Shown here: positions 48,681-61,176 of the stretch, piece after piece
How positions within the stretch are numbered: the first letter of the stretch is position 1
Layout of the letters: each line of letters starts with the position of its first letter
Source: Lepisosteus oculatus
Taxonomy: Eukaryota; Chordata; Actinopteri; Semionotiformes; Lepisosteidae
Length of the DNA: 64,000 bases
Assembly: GCF_040954835.1 (NCBI RefSeq)
Contig: NC_090703.1
Coordinates: forward strand, 22,209,444-22,273,443
Direction: 5' to 3'
Made by a program: the position numbers and the translations under genes
Notes under the pieces: generated by a model
Database searches by the model: none
What the model was told of the DNA's origin: nothing
The model's input: the letters and a program-made list of their open reading frames with translations, nothing else

Positions 48681-50454
48681 GAAGCAATGTACTCGCTCAA
48701 GTGTGGAACCACAGGGACTCACCTGGAACCCCCAGGTCTCAGTCCTAACACTTGACACTCCTCCATATTGCTAGCTTAGATCTGCCAATGTCATCAATTG
48801 CCAGCTGGCTGCAGCTACAGAGAGACGAAGAGTAGAGAAACATCTCATAGCATCCTGCCTATAAGCTGATCATGTCAACACTCAACATTTCTCAATGCTT
48901 TAATTTGGCCATTGTGTCACATTTCATACTGAAACCTCATCGTGGTTCCTTGATTTCTATTTGGCTCACATCTTCTGTGATTTAGTTTGTGAACGCCAAT
49001 TAAAATATTTGATTAAATTCTTTGGGCCAGAGTATTGCGTTTCTTTTGTACATCAGTGCAAGTGAGGGAAAGGTGTGAATTTTCTTTTCTGTCTCTTTTT
49101 TGTGCATAGCAGCATACTCATAAAGCCTGCTGTACTGTGAGCATACCTTAATGTGCATTACAAAGAGGACAATTATACTGTAACTGCAATCACCTCCTTT
49201 AGTAAATCTTATTGTCAACTGGTAGCAAAAAAGTATCACTAATTGTCCTGCATTTTATCTAGTTCTTGAAGCCATTGTGTGGCGTGCACACCCAAGGGTC
49301 AATTGGCGAAGTGCAATGCTTAACATGCAAAGTGGAATACAAGATGCTGTGTAATACTTGACCTTTCAGTATAATCATTGTAGCAATGAAACGCTGTGTA
49401 TTCAGCGCGCCTTGAATAGAGCTTTCCCCAAGGAACAAAAACGTGAAAATGTCCTTTTCATACCTTCCTATTTCTTTATTTGGTTTTGTTTCCTGAGCGA
49501 AAATTATTCTCTTTAATGGCTATGCCTGCAATTAGCCTGCATCTGGGGTGGGGGGTGGCAGGTTTACAAATACACAAAAATTGCAATTTCTTATTTTCAG
49601 TGAGGTTTCGCCAATGCGTAGCATGATGATGATTGTTAGAGCCCTATTTTATGGTGTGTTCTGTTGATATGATTGGTTTTCTGCGGCACAATTTGTGTTT
49701 GCTTTTTAATTTGCTTAGACTCGCGAGCAGATAGATACAGTTTTCTCTAATACTTCAGACTACAACCATCTGTAGAATTTGTACAGTCTAGTGTCAATTA
49801 ACAGGCGGAATGTACAGTACAGTGCATTTTTTTTCAATCCGTATGTAGAATCTGAGCTTTATAATACAAAAGGAAATTGTATTATATTTTAAAAAATGCA
49901 GAATATTAAGTATGCATCTTTAAATTCTTTAAACTCAAATTCTTGCACTATTGCATGGATAGATTTTACATTATAGCACATTATAAATATTTTAAGACAG
50001 CACAATAAAGCAAATGACAGAATCTCTGCAACATGCTGTTTTTGCCCATGTAACAGACAAATAATTATTTATCTTATATTATATATATATTAATATATAA
50101 TTATTATATTAATTCTGAGTGGAGATAAGAATTTCAGGAGTGTCAGTGGACAGGCTTTGCAAAGTGTTTTGAGTTGTTATTTAGACATGTCTACTGTACA
50201 TCCGACTGCATGGGTTCTAAAGCAATAGCTTGAGACGTTGTTTTGTTTTTGTCTTTTCACCACAAACCTTTTAGACAGAAAAATTGTTGCCCGTCTTTAC
50301 GAGTAAAAAAACCAACAAGCAACGCACAAGAGATAATTCCCACGTAGACAAGGGTAGCATACCAGAAACAAGAGCAGTGCTTCAGTTGGATTTTAAGTAA
50401 GCCCTGAGACTGTACAGTACCAGCAGGGGTTCTTTGTCATGCTCTGAACCATAA

Positions 50455-50760
50455 CTAACCATGTTAACTCGAGGTCTCCTTCAAAACTTCCAGTTAATCG
50501 CCTGCTCCCTTGACATCCTTAATAAACTTTACTTTCTAAAAGGTGATTGATTGTGCATGGTGCATATTGCCCAGATTGGCGAACGTGCATAAATTCAAAT
50601 GACATGTTTAATATAATGGGCTTAATTATAGGACTTTAAAGCCACCTACTGGGTTTCAGTGGGCTTTAACAACAGGCTTACTGAACTGGATAAATTTATT
50701 TAGACTCGCTGCTATGAAACCCCATTCGGCAGGCAACTGTTACAAGAGAAAACAAATTAT
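50455..50760. promoter_or_regulatory. Candidate conserved non-coding element
   Basis: It contains AGGTGATTGATTG, a PBX/HOX-like TGATTGAT match, and TTAATCGCC and TTAATTATA homeodomain-type sites. Its mixed composition, with non-repeat sequence and several retained CpGs, contrasts with the CpG-poor surroundings. Regulatory function is inferred; no comparison was possible. Confidence 0.25.
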
Positions 50761-51689
50761 ACCTCAATGCCAGATTAATAGACCAAACAAGGAAAGGAGA
50801 TGCCACTACTGCCTTGCAGTGAAGAATGTGACAGTATGGCTGGCTGAGAGTTCTGCTGGGGAAGAAGGATTTGTCTACTCTTCTTCATGAAATTAACCCT
50901 CCGAAACTTGATTATCATTCAGATGAGGTGGGCCAAGATTAGCCACATTCCAATCTGTTTTAAGAGAAGTACCCATCCACCAACCAAACAAATATTTCCT
51001 GTCGAGCAACATTTTAAGTTGTTCAGCACTTCATAGCAAAAGAAGCACTCTCTAAATGGTCCCGTTGGTAAGTAGTACAGTATGTGTACTGGCAGGAGTG
51101 AATTGCATTGTGGTCACTTTGTTCATTCTTCTGCTTGATGTCTTGAAGTTCCAGCCTGAAAGAGTCACAGCTCTTGCCTGTAACAGTAGTGTTAACTTGT
51201 AAATGGTAAAGACTAAAAGGAAAAACTTCTGTTCGTTATTAGTTCACGTAAAATAGGAGCACCCAACCCCACAAGGGTAACACATGAAAGGCTAAAAATG
51301 ATTTTGTGATCAAAAATAGCGACCCATCAGTAACCTAATTTACTTTTATCTTAGCATTCCTCTGTAATGTCCACTGGCTGTTGGTTGTGTTTAGCTTTTA
51401 ATAGCTTAAAAGCCTAAAAAAAGTGCACAAAATATATGTTTGACTAATTCAGCATCTAAGCAGAAAAGCATCACCACCCCCCAAAAAAAACTAATCTTGC
51501 AGTGTGTGGGTATAGCAATCTAACAATAGCTAAGGCCTTATGTTGTGATGCTTTCGTTTGTAAAACCCGGTGCATTAAAAAAGAGGGGAGAAAATGCTAT
51601 TTGCCCCCTAATAAAATGTGTCATTACGGAGTATTCATAGGACACAAAAGGACGGTAGTCAAAAAATTGCCCCACTGTTGGTCAGTAAT

Positions 51690-52010
51690 TATATAGTTTG
51701 CTCTGGCAGTCACCAAGTCTAAGGGAAGCAGGTGGCTGGTCCATCATGCAAATAGCAAGTGTGTGCCACAGTAATTAGCCAGTGCGATTTGCTGAAATTA
51801 ACAATTAGCTAACATGCAATTCTCCCTTTGCAACACAGCAGTTTGCTTTGTGTAGTCTTTGTATTTCCCCAGCAATTATGTGGCACAGCTTATCATTTTT
51901 TATTTTCCTTGGTCCATTCAATTCAGCGCTCTCATGGGGGCGGGGGACTTAGGGGGACCCAGTTCCCAGAAAAACTCAACAGGCAGTTGCTATTAACCAC
52001 TTGAGTGCCA
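51690..52010. promoter_or_regulatory. Candidate enhancer with POU octamer, TAATTA and NK2 sites
   Basis: A perfect octamer ATGCAAAT (51746..51753) is followed by GTAATTAGCC, GAAATTAACAATTAGC and CACTTGAGTG (51998..52007). The last contains an NK2 site (CACTTGA) and, on the other strand, the TTF-1 core CACTCAAG. It is about 18 kb downstream of nkx2.1. Binding and function are inferred. Confidence 0.3.
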
Positions 52011-52229
52011 ATGCTCTGCTCTGCTCCAACATGGCAACTTTTCAGAGGGCTTTCTGTACGGTTTCCACCAGGCTCCCTGAGTCAAAGGCAATCTTCGCAA
52101 AATCTTTGCGGTCATGCCTGCATCCTTGGTGTTTTCCAGTCCGCATAACAGTGACAAGCAAAATGCTCTCTGTGTATCCTGTTCAGCAGCTTTCACTTTT
52201 ATGAGGAAAATGTGCGCAGCCACTTCTCC

Positions 52230-52275
52230 TGTGTACTACAGCACGTGACTTTGTATACTACAGCACGTGCTTTAC
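52230..52275 (+). repeat. Tandem 22-bp duplication carrying two CACGTG E-boxes
   Basis: TACTACAGCACGTG occurs twice, with CACGTG at 52242..52247 and 52264..52269, exactly 22 bp apart. The duplicate places two palindromic E-boxes on nearly the same helical face. Factors of the MYC/MAX, USF or CLOCK class bind this core. Confidence 0.6.
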
Positions 52276-52674
52276 GAATCCGACTTACAATTTTCTCCAT
52301 CGACAGCACTAGTTCAGGTTCACATCAGCCTCAGTTCTAAGGCCTTTATCACTAAGACCACTGCAAAGGCAGCACACATGCTTTAGAATTCAGAAACGTT
52401 TCAAGGCAACAATGTGTTTCACAATATTCAGTTTGTAAGCCATGTTTTGACTTCATCACATATCTAATTAAGCATATTGGATGCCCTTCTGATTCTTTAC
52501 CACTGCTGACTTCCCTAGGAAGGCCCTTTTTAAAACTGCATGGCAGAAATCAAAGCCCTGAGAGGTGCCAAGTCTGAAGCTATACCTCTTATTATCAATC
52601 TGTTAGCATGGCACCTGGCTGATTTTGTGTCCTGTGAAAAACGAAAACCTGTGTAAGACATCTAGCTACTGTAT

Positions 52675-52757
52675 AAAACAAATAAATAGGGAAATTTCCA
52701 TAAAATAGGGAAAACAAATTTCCCCTAGGGGACAATAAAGCTTGAATTGAATGAGGA
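52675..52757 (+). repeat. Possible 3' end of a non-LTR element
   Basis: AAATTTCCCCTAGGGGACAA and TAAAGCTTGAATTGAATGAG resemble 3' ends seen in fish LINE or SINE copies, where GGGGACAATAAA is followed by short repeats. Nothing upstream is recognisable, so this would be a heavily 5'-truncated copy. Confidence 0.35.
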
Positions 52758-53559
52758 TTTAACATTAGAAATCTTAATACAATGTGTTCATTATTTCAAG
52801 GTGCTGAATGATGCGCTTTTAATTAGTCAATTAAATAAAATAAATGAAATAATCAATCAATTAAAAATCTGTTATGGCATGACAGGAGCACTTATTTGCT
52901 TTAAAAGTTTTGTATGAACCACCTTCATTCCGTCTTTGAACTCCAGACCGAGTGACCTATAGAATAGATTGCACTATTAATTCTTCGGAAATACCTCAGC
53001 AAGCTTTTATTTAGAACTGAAAAACCAGTCAAACGTTTATGACAGGCAGTTTAAAATTAATCTATTACATACATGCGGGAAAAAAAGCTTGGGAAAAGTT
53101 ACTATTTCTGCTAAATAACCTGGGTATGTGGCTTAGGGGAGAGTAACAGAGACCTTGTGGAACTGGAACAATAAAAACAAAGTGCTATACTGAAGAATTA
53201 AAACTCCTCACGATGGGGAGAAGGCTTGGAGGAAGGTCAGCTTTCTGCCTGCTGTAGATATTTTGAAAGTTTTTTTTTGTTGTCGGAAGAAAGCTAAAGA
53301 AACAATTCTGCAAGTGAACAGCAGCTTTTTACAGCGAGAGTGCTGCAATGCGTGGAAAGTGGCCCAGCAGATGCTGAGATTTCTGGGGTGGGGAGGTGGA
53401 GAGAGAACCACATGCTGGGCCCTAGCAGAGAGTAGGCCATAATCCAGAGGTTCTGCTATTCTAACCCTTTCACTGATCCCTCTTTCACTGAGTCCCTGAA
53501 CACTCTGCTGCAGAGCATTAGTGAACTTCCCTCGCCCAGGCCACCCACTCGCATATTAT

Positions 53560-53900
53560 TCCCCTCTGCCCCACGACATGACATGAGAACAAAGTAGACA
53601 TTAACTGCAACATTAAACCCAGGGAGGAAAGTAATCAGTAACCTGTTATTCTGTTAATGAAGGGAAACACATGCGGCATGAAACACAGAGGGGGTAATCA
53701 ATAGTGGTTTGGACAATGCGATGTGCAAAACAAATTGCAAATCAATTAGAATCCTTGTTTTCTTTGAAACCGTTCACTCTATCTCCAGCAATTACTAGTT
53801 CATTAGACCTAATTTAACAGCGCCACTACCCTTAGCAACAACAGCCAGTATCTGGTGAACAGGTTCCAGAAAAGCTGAGATTGACAGGTTATTTCTGGCA
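53560..53900. promoter_or_regulatory. Candidate conserved non-coding element with RFX-like site
   Basis: The block has dense developmental-factor motifs: AAATTGCAAATCAATTAGAA (53731..53750), CAATTACTAGTTCATTAGAC and CCTTAGCAAC (53830..53839), an RFX/X-box-like half site. It is free of repeats and clearly different from the surrounding sequence. Function is inferred. Confidence 0.28.
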
Positions 53901-55904
53901 GCCTGCCTTCCGGGCTGTTTAAGCCAACATTCATAAATAAAAGGTTTTCAGTCAACTGCTTGTAGAGAGTCTCATATTGCTTAAAAGTGGTTCTGTCAGA
54001 GTTTTCAGCCCAATGTTCCGAGGAATAGCAGTTCTTGAAAAGCGCTGTTTATCTCTGGAATCTGATGTCCATACTGTATAATATGGATTGTTCATGGGAA
54101 TGCTGTGCATTGTCCTTAGAGTCATCAAAATGATCTTTATTTTTATTTCTTAAATCAAAAGGTTATATGCAAATAGACCAATTGGTCAATTATCTAATTG
54201 ATTTATGAACAATCCATTGATTGGATTGAGAATCCAGGATATTTCATTCCAAATGTGTATTTAACTAGAGACCCTTATACCTGAAGAGTTTTTATCCACA
54301 CAAAGGTTTTCTTTAAGCACAGCAATCGATAAGAAAGGGTAAGAAAACAACTCCTGTTAATACAGTGTGACAGACTTAATAGTTTTCAGTGTCATGTTCA
54401 GTTATGTGTCATACACACTTCAGATAGTTTTAAAAGATCCTTCACGTATTTGCCATTTTGTTGTGCTCTAATTAATTAGCTTTTCAAGTAGATGTCATAA
54501 AACCTAAGTGTTCAATGTGTGCGCAGTATGTCCATGTTAAACATTTTTTCAAGCTTTGCTCACTATTGAAAATGTAATGTAATGTAATTCACAATGCAAA
54601 TGTACTTCCTTTTCTAAACTATTTAAAGATATATAAAATAGGAAATAAACAGGAAAATATTGCACAGCCAGAACTGATTTTCACATTACACAAAAAAAGC
54701 ATGTGACCCTTAGTTCAAAATGTATATAGAGTGACAAACTGTTACAGGCATTTGAAGGGTATCGTATTTGTCATGTTCCTTTGAAAAAGAAACAAACCCA
54801 TACATCCTGAAAATCCATTGTCTTTAAAATCCCTTTGTATGCGTATGAATAAATTGCACTTAATTGGCATGCAGACATACTTAAAGAAAAACCAGCTCAG
54901 GTAAGTGTGCTTACTAGATGTGGTTTAGATGATTGTGTGGACACACAGCATCCTGAACTAGTGACCCAATCAAGGAGATAGTTTCCTAACCTCTTTAGCA
55001 ATATTGAAATACAATAAGAATCTTCTTATTGGGTAAGACTTAGATTAAATAATATGTCAGCTATTCTGTGCCTCCTAGGATCAGGGGCTATTTTTTACTT
55101 TTTTGCTTGTTCGTACAAATTGTCCTTCAGGGAAGAGAACTCATGTGAAGAATTTGTTTCTCAGTCACTACACTGGACCAGTGAAACAGAAATCCTTTTG
55201 AAGTCTCCAAAAAAAGACCACTGACATGATCCACCTACAGTTTTCTGTTAATAAAGCCTGTTTTCCTAAATCATTACTATGTGAATACTGTCAAATTTTC
55301 TTTTGGATTTGGATATCTTTTACTTATGATGCAATGCTTTCTCCAATTTTTATGGTTGTAAAAATCATCAAGCTGATTTTATTATACAAGAAATGATTTT
55401 TTTAGAAGTTTGTACAAATTAGAAATAGTTCTGCACATTTCTTAGTTTCTACTGGGCTCTTCATGGCTTTTGGTTATCAAGATTGTATCACAGTTTTTAG
55501 AGATCGGAGGGCACATTTTGCTCAGAAGCACAACTCTCAGCACTGAAATTGTCCCTGCAAGTATGGCGAGTATGTCTTTGACAAAACGATGAACAAATAG
55601 GTTTGTCTTGTTTGTTGGTATGAAGCATATAAATATTTGCCTGCTTTCAACTTTTGACTTGCTTACCCAGGTGTTGTTCCATTTCTTCTGTGTATATAGT
55701 GCATATTGATATTTGGTTTTATATTGTTTATAAATATGCTACATATTGTACTATCAGGTGAAAATATATTCGCATACAACATCATATTTTATTATCAGTT
55801 GATGTTCATTCTGTGATTCTATCTCGTTCTATCATTACTGAATCTCCCAAATATGAGTCACTCTCTAAAAAACAAGTTATTTAAAGATCCACCCTAAAAT
55901 TACA

Positions 55905-56235
55905 GTCTTTGACTCCGAGCCTCGTTGAAAAGCATCGTCGGCAAATAGTGTGCATTTTGTTACATTTCCAAATGTACCAAATATCGGGGCGAGAAATAAA
56001 GGCCAGCATTCTAGGAAGGAAAAGGGCTTTGTGTGAATTGCAAAACCGACATAAGCGACAGCTAGTGTCTATGCCAAAAGCGTCTTGTACCACATGAGCA
56101 ATCCACATGAAAACGTCAAACCACTTTTGTCTCTGGATTCTTGTCAGCGGCTCTGGAAGATGGTTTTTCGCTGTCTTTCTTCTCATCCGTATGTGAGCTG
56201 TTGTTCCTGATCTCAAGGCACAATCCTGTGCTGTG
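55905..56235. other. CpG-dense island in a CpG-poor flank, with a 133-codon open frame on the minus strand
   Basis: I count 15 CpGs in about 320 bp, whereas neighbouring kilobases have only a few. The minus-strand frame 56282..55881 encodes 133 residues with several Cys (including CRLCRFC) and no recognised domain; it has an ATG, but in an ordinary context. A plus-strand frame of 62 codons overlaps. It could be a conserved regulatory element, an exon of an unknown gene, or a fragment of an unidentified element. Confidence 0.25.
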
Positions 56236-57091
56236 TCGTTAATGCAGATCATGGTTGTGCTCTGGCACATTGTTGCTGCCAAAGGCTTCCACCCCTTCCA
56301 GTTGCTATAGCATTTTCAAGCACCCCTCTGCTCTTGTCATAAATTATCCTTGAGTGAAACAGCTCAAAGGGGGTATCTGAAGCAACTGGATCAAATAATG
56401 AATTTTCAAGGCATCCTGTAGGAGTAGGCACTTATCTTATTTATAGTCCTCTCGTACCGACTGCTCCATGACCCCTCCGATAAGACCCAGACGACTGTAA
56501 CCCTGCAAGAAACTTCACAAAGACCAGTGCTCATTTGTTTATGTTATTTGTGTGTGCATGTGTGTGTGCACGGGTGTGTTTTTTTATATCAGGGCGGTGT
56601 GGCGGTATATAGTCTCAGTGATCTAATAAATATTGGCACAGCCCAATGAGTGTGATGCACAAGATTTGTCAGGCCAAGAGATGCTTCCATGGTTTGTCAG
56701 CACCTCCATCAAGCCGTGAAGTGTTAACATATGTGATCAGACAAGCAATCAAGAAGGGCCTGATTTGTTGACTAATTAAGCCCAAACACAACAAGCACTT
56801 TACCACCTACAAGTGACAAGTTTAGTGCAAGCAAGTGGAAACTTGAATCACCCTTTATTTTATGAGCCCGTCCTTGCCAAATTGAATTCTGACTGAGTAT
56901 AATTTAAAGGCACTTGACTTCCTCTATGTGATGACATTCTAACAATCATTCATCATCATGTGTTACAATGCAACAGTATGGTAAATAAAGAAACAAATAG
57001 CATGCTATATTTTGCTTTATTAGAGTAGATTGATATGGCATCTTAATGTCAATTAATGTTTTCCTTAAAAAATAAATATAGTTTTAGAGCA

Positions 57092-57200
57092 ATATTATAT
57101 ATTATATAATTGCAATATATATATTATATATAATATTATATATACTTATAGAAAAATGTTATATATCTATCCGTAATACTTATATATACTGTATATGATC
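57092..57200. repeat. AT-rich low-complexity tract able to fold back
   Basis: Imperfect ATATTATATA-type runs on both sides of a TTGCAATATA segment form a self-complementary tract of over 100 bp. A smaller tract of the same kind is at 50077..50112. Confidence 0.7.
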
Positions 57201-57419
57201 AACTTCAAGCTTAAGGATAGAGTCGATGAACCAATGTGTTTAAAGTCTAATGATACCCTTCAGTAATTTTTAAATGAGCATGGCTTATATAAGTTGTTGC
57301 GCAACTGTCGTAGAACCAGTTCTTCTGAGTTAAATGAAAAAAGCTATTATTTGAATGCATTAACCTGAGGACAATATCAGTAAAAAAAAGGGGTAGTAAG
57401 ATATACAAAGCATTTCTTA

Positions 57420-57535
57420 AGCAAGTTAAATACATGCATTACAAACATACAAAATGTAAGTTAACTTTAAAAATGTTAGAATATTTCACAGCTATTTGTA
57501 GATCTTACAATAATGAGAAACTAGCTTAATGCATC
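57420..57535 (+). repeat. Diverged direct repeat, left copy
   Basis: It shares with 58295..58435 the ordered pieces ATACAAA/ATACATA, TTTAAAAATGTTAGAATATT (right copy TTTTAAAAAGGTTGGAATATT), TTCACAGC/TTCATAGC, TACAATA, GAGAA and CTTAAT..TCATTCA. The copies are about 870 bp apart. Identity is moderate with several gaps; the family is unknown. Confidence 0.4.
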
Positions 57536-58294
57536 ATTCAACAGGGCCAGTGTGACTTCAGAGAGATAGTGTGTTATTCTTCCACTTTTGTTACCAATGA
57601 GTGTAAGTCAGATACATAAGGGTCAAAATGGTAACTTTGCAGATCAATTCATAATTGAAAAAATTCAATTCATAAGATTGTGTTCAAAGTGTCTATACTA
57701 CATTTTCTGGACTTCAGGAGAGCTGTTTTCTGGGAAAGGTTTTTTTCATTAAAGGAGCCCAGTTGCCTTGCTTGTTTAGATGCATGAAGTAGATAAATGC
57801 TCTGTTTCTTATCAGATTGCATTCATATTGCAAGCTTCAGGAACCACTGGTTTGTGATAAGGTACTCATTTCTTAGCAGATGTTTGTGTCTTCAGTTTAG
57901 GTAATCCAGTTTCTTACTGTTTAGTATTGACAGCTTGTGGAATAATATGTTTTGCTGTAACTAAACATCATTCTTTCATTCTAAGGGATCATATTTTACC
58001 ACTCAAAAATGCCCATTAGGTACCGTGGAAGTGTGGCGTATGGGTAAGGTATTTAATAGTATTCATAATATCGATTGTTTCAAATTTTTACAATTAACAC
58101 TGCATGTCTGTTGCATAATGGCACAGAGTAAGTCAGGAACAGTTTTGATTCAAGTCATGTATTCCAAAATTGCTTATTGAGAACAGTGGGTTTCTGTGTT
58201 TGTCAGTCATTCCAGTACTTCAGCTGCCCAGATACAACTTCAAAATTAAAATTAGCAAAGCTCTTGTGCACTTCAAAGGTTTCAATGTGAATCC

Positions 58295-58435
58295 TAAATC
58301 CCATACATACATAAAAGTTTTTTTTAATTAAATTACTTTTAAAAAGGTTGGAATATTTCATAGCCATGTGTAATTTATACAATACGGAGAATCTTAAAGG
58401 CAGACTACTTAATAATTCATCATTAAAATGAGAAA
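58295..58435 (+). repeat. Diverged direct repeat, right copy
   Basis: Partner of 57420..57535. It lies inside a 125-codon minus-strand open frame (58580..58203), so that frame is more likely chance or repeat-derived than a gene. Confidence 0.4.
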
Positions 58436-59369
58436 GACCAGAGTTAATCAGATGCATAATTTCATTAATGTTCACCTCCCGATTTCCCGAATTCTCTGAT
58501 TCCAGAGCACAGCTCAAAGTCATTATCAGTGATTTTAGTTTTTTAAAATTGCTTTTACATTCAGCATCCAAATTTGACACATTTTCTTGATCTCACATGT
58601 GTGTTCCACGAAACGAAGCTGTGTTCTATATTCTGTGTCATGATCAAGACTTTATAACAAGTCATTACTAGATTTTGGGCAAATTTGGTTGTGTGTGATG
58701 TGATATATTTCTGTTTCTTTGGCATCTTGACATCTGGCTGTCCAGCGTGCTTCAGCTACTGCTGGTTCACAACCTTCCCTGAACTATTAAATCTGTTTAA
58801 AGAATCAGTGTAAAGAGTATGTGGAACAACCAGCAAAAAATAATATTATTTTAATGCAAAGTAGTATTTACTAGCAAATGGAATCACAAAAGGAAATGAT
58901 AATGAATCACGCATGGAAATTTTAATATTTAGTTTAGGATTAGTCGTATATGTCCTTGCGTTTCAGTAGAATGTTAGTTTTCTCGTTGTAGTCACTTCAG
59001 TATTCTCTGTTGTCTATTCTCCCTCTGGAGTACATCACAACCCTATGCTTGACATTTCCAGATGCATGCTGGACATTTTGCTGTGGCACCAGCAACAGTG
59101 TTGAAATGGGTGGCATAGGTTTATTTCAAGGTCAGCTCACTTAATGAAGAGGTTATGAACAAAACATAATTTTTACAGCTCGCGTGCATATGTATCTATT
59201 GTAGGTATAAGGTAGCCATTTTTAAAAATAGGGCTGGGTGGGATTGTCCATAAAATAATATGACATTGGTCCTACTTTAAAATCATGTTTGTTATGAATT
59301 AGTGGATATTTTTGTTCATTTAATCAACTTCATTACAGAAGAGAATGCCTTCCTAAATGAAAGGAACGG

Positions 59370-59540
59370 CAAGAGTTACTCAGGTGTGACTCTTGTGATA
59401 TTCCACGATAATTAATCTTGAACGGCTGCAATTATCTTTAAAAGGGATCCCGTCTAATTATTCCCACAGCGTGGCTTTTTCAGGATATTTAGTCTGTGGA
59501 TTTCCGTAATAACATTACTTCTTGAGTCTGTGTCAAGCAA
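59370..59540. promoter_or_regulatory. Candidate conserved non-coding element
   Basis: It contains ACGATAATTAATCTTGAACG, CTGCAATTATC and GTCTAATTATTCCC, with several retained CpGs in a CpG-poor flank. Closely packed TAAT sites and non-repeat sequence are the signs used here. No target gene can be assigned beyond proximity to nkx2.1. Confidence 0.3.
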
Positions 59541-60059
59541 TAGATGGAACAAACCCCCTTTGATTATTACAGCCTTTGAATCTCCTTTCCTATAAGGTGG
59601 TGCACAGCACTGAGGTAAATGCTTCCCTTTTGCCCATTGTGCTGCGATGTGTGATGGATTTTGGATGGGCTGTCAGTTTGTTTTGCTTCCAGCCTGTGCA
59701 TCACTGCAATGTGATCTGAGAGAGGGCACGGTGCCCTTTAACCCGGAATAAACATCCTCACCCCCTGCCGTGTCTCCCTGATTTAATAACTCTGTAGTGC
59801 TTCAGATGTCACACAAGGGGCTGCAATCCTCCAGCTTGGGCACTTTACCACTGCTGGCGCTGGGCCCCCTCCCCTTTTCTGCATTGCAACATGCTGTGTT
59901 TTGGCAGGAAATCAATAAAGGGAAATCTGTTCTAATCATCCATACATTTACCATCACAATCAACAATCAAAGCCAAGACCTGGCTCCTTTATTTTCTGAC
60001 TCCAGCCTCACAATTTTCTGCTGTGAAAGGCAGAGTAAATTAGAACCCTCGGTTCCTGT

Positions 60060-60240
60060 TAGCTGCTCTTAATGGGCCTGATTTGTGAACCATTAAATGA
60101 GGTTATGTAAATTGATCCTGAGTGCGAGAGCGCAGGCTCCCAGGTGACAGGTGCAACCGTCCTAAAACTACCAGGCCCTAGTGCACCAATCTCGTTTGGG
60201 CGGCCATCTTGGTCAATGGCTTTAGGAACAAGATGGAAGA
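60060..60240. promoter_or_regulatory. Candidate conserved non-coding element with paired E-boxes
   Basis: CCCAGGTGACAGGTGCAACC carries two CAGGTG E-boxes 8 bp apart. Further on, GGCGGCCATCTTGG includes a YY1-type GCCATCTT core. It is CpG-richer than its neighbours and free of repeats. Confidence 0.28.
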
Positions 60241-60847
60241 AAAAAAGAAAAAATACTGTATATTCCTGCGGAAGGATCGATCCAAAGGTCCTGTGTCAGA
60301 TGTTGAAGGAAACAATTTAATGTTTTTTGTTATTTTAATGGTTCTTGTTTAAACATGATGGGCACAGGTATAGTCAAGGAGCTGAAAACATTTCCATTTT
60401 CTAAAAATAATCTGTTATAACCAACTATGGGACGCTAGCAATTATGCAAAAAAGAAGATTTAAAAACATATGTTCCTAACAATGTGCGTCAATTTTTTTT
60501 CTTCATTTTTTTGACCCAGTGAACATCCACAGAAAAGCTTCAATTGGGAACAAAACCATTAGGACTCATGTGACTTTGACAGTGTTCAATAGGTGCAGCT
60601 TAGTGTGGTGTTCACTTCTGCATCAGGTTTGGAGCTCCTCAAACCTTCAAATGTTCATTCAGTGATTAAGCATTTTCTTGATTTCTGCATCATAAACCAC
60701 ATCACCCATAAGATGTGTTGTTAAATTAAATATTTAATATAGACAAGTGTGTCGATTCAATTGAGTACTCCTTAATTAACAAGGAAACTGTTGCTGTTGT
60801 TTTTCCTGGGTGAAAACAAAGGTCAGCCCCCAGTCTTCAAATTTTCC

Positions 60848-61176
60848 TCCATCCATTCAGCGGCCTAACCCCTTCATTCAATTCAGGGTCATGGGGGAGC
60901 TTGAGTCTATCATGGCAACACTGGGTGCAAGGCAGGGTACACCCTGGACAACACACCAGCCCTCACAGAGCACACACAGACACACACAGTCAAACCATGT
61001 CCAATTTTCCCAGAAACCAATTAACCTATCAGTATTGTCTTTGGACTATGGGTGGAGAACAGAACACCTAAAGAAAAACCCACTTGGATACAGGGAGAAC
61101 ACACAAACTCCACACAGATAGCACCCCAGGAATTGAACCCAGTGACCAGGGCTAACTGCTGCACCACCATCTGCCC
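60848..61176 (-). repeat. V-SINE copy, minus strand
   Basis: The plus-strand order matches the 46192 copy: CTCCATCCATTCAGCGGCCT, AATTCAGGGTCATGGGGG, AGGGTACACCCTGGACA, CCAATTTTCCCAGAAACC, AATTAACCTATCAG, TGTCTTTGGACTATGGGTGG, AACTCCACACAGATAGCA, GGAATTGAACCCAGTGACC and AACTGCTGCACCACC. It is nearly full length. Confidence 0.78.

Noticed and set aside
58203..58580. 125-codon minus-strand gene
   Set aside because: Part of it overlaps a diverged direct repeat (58295..58435), it is AT-rich and has no known domain.
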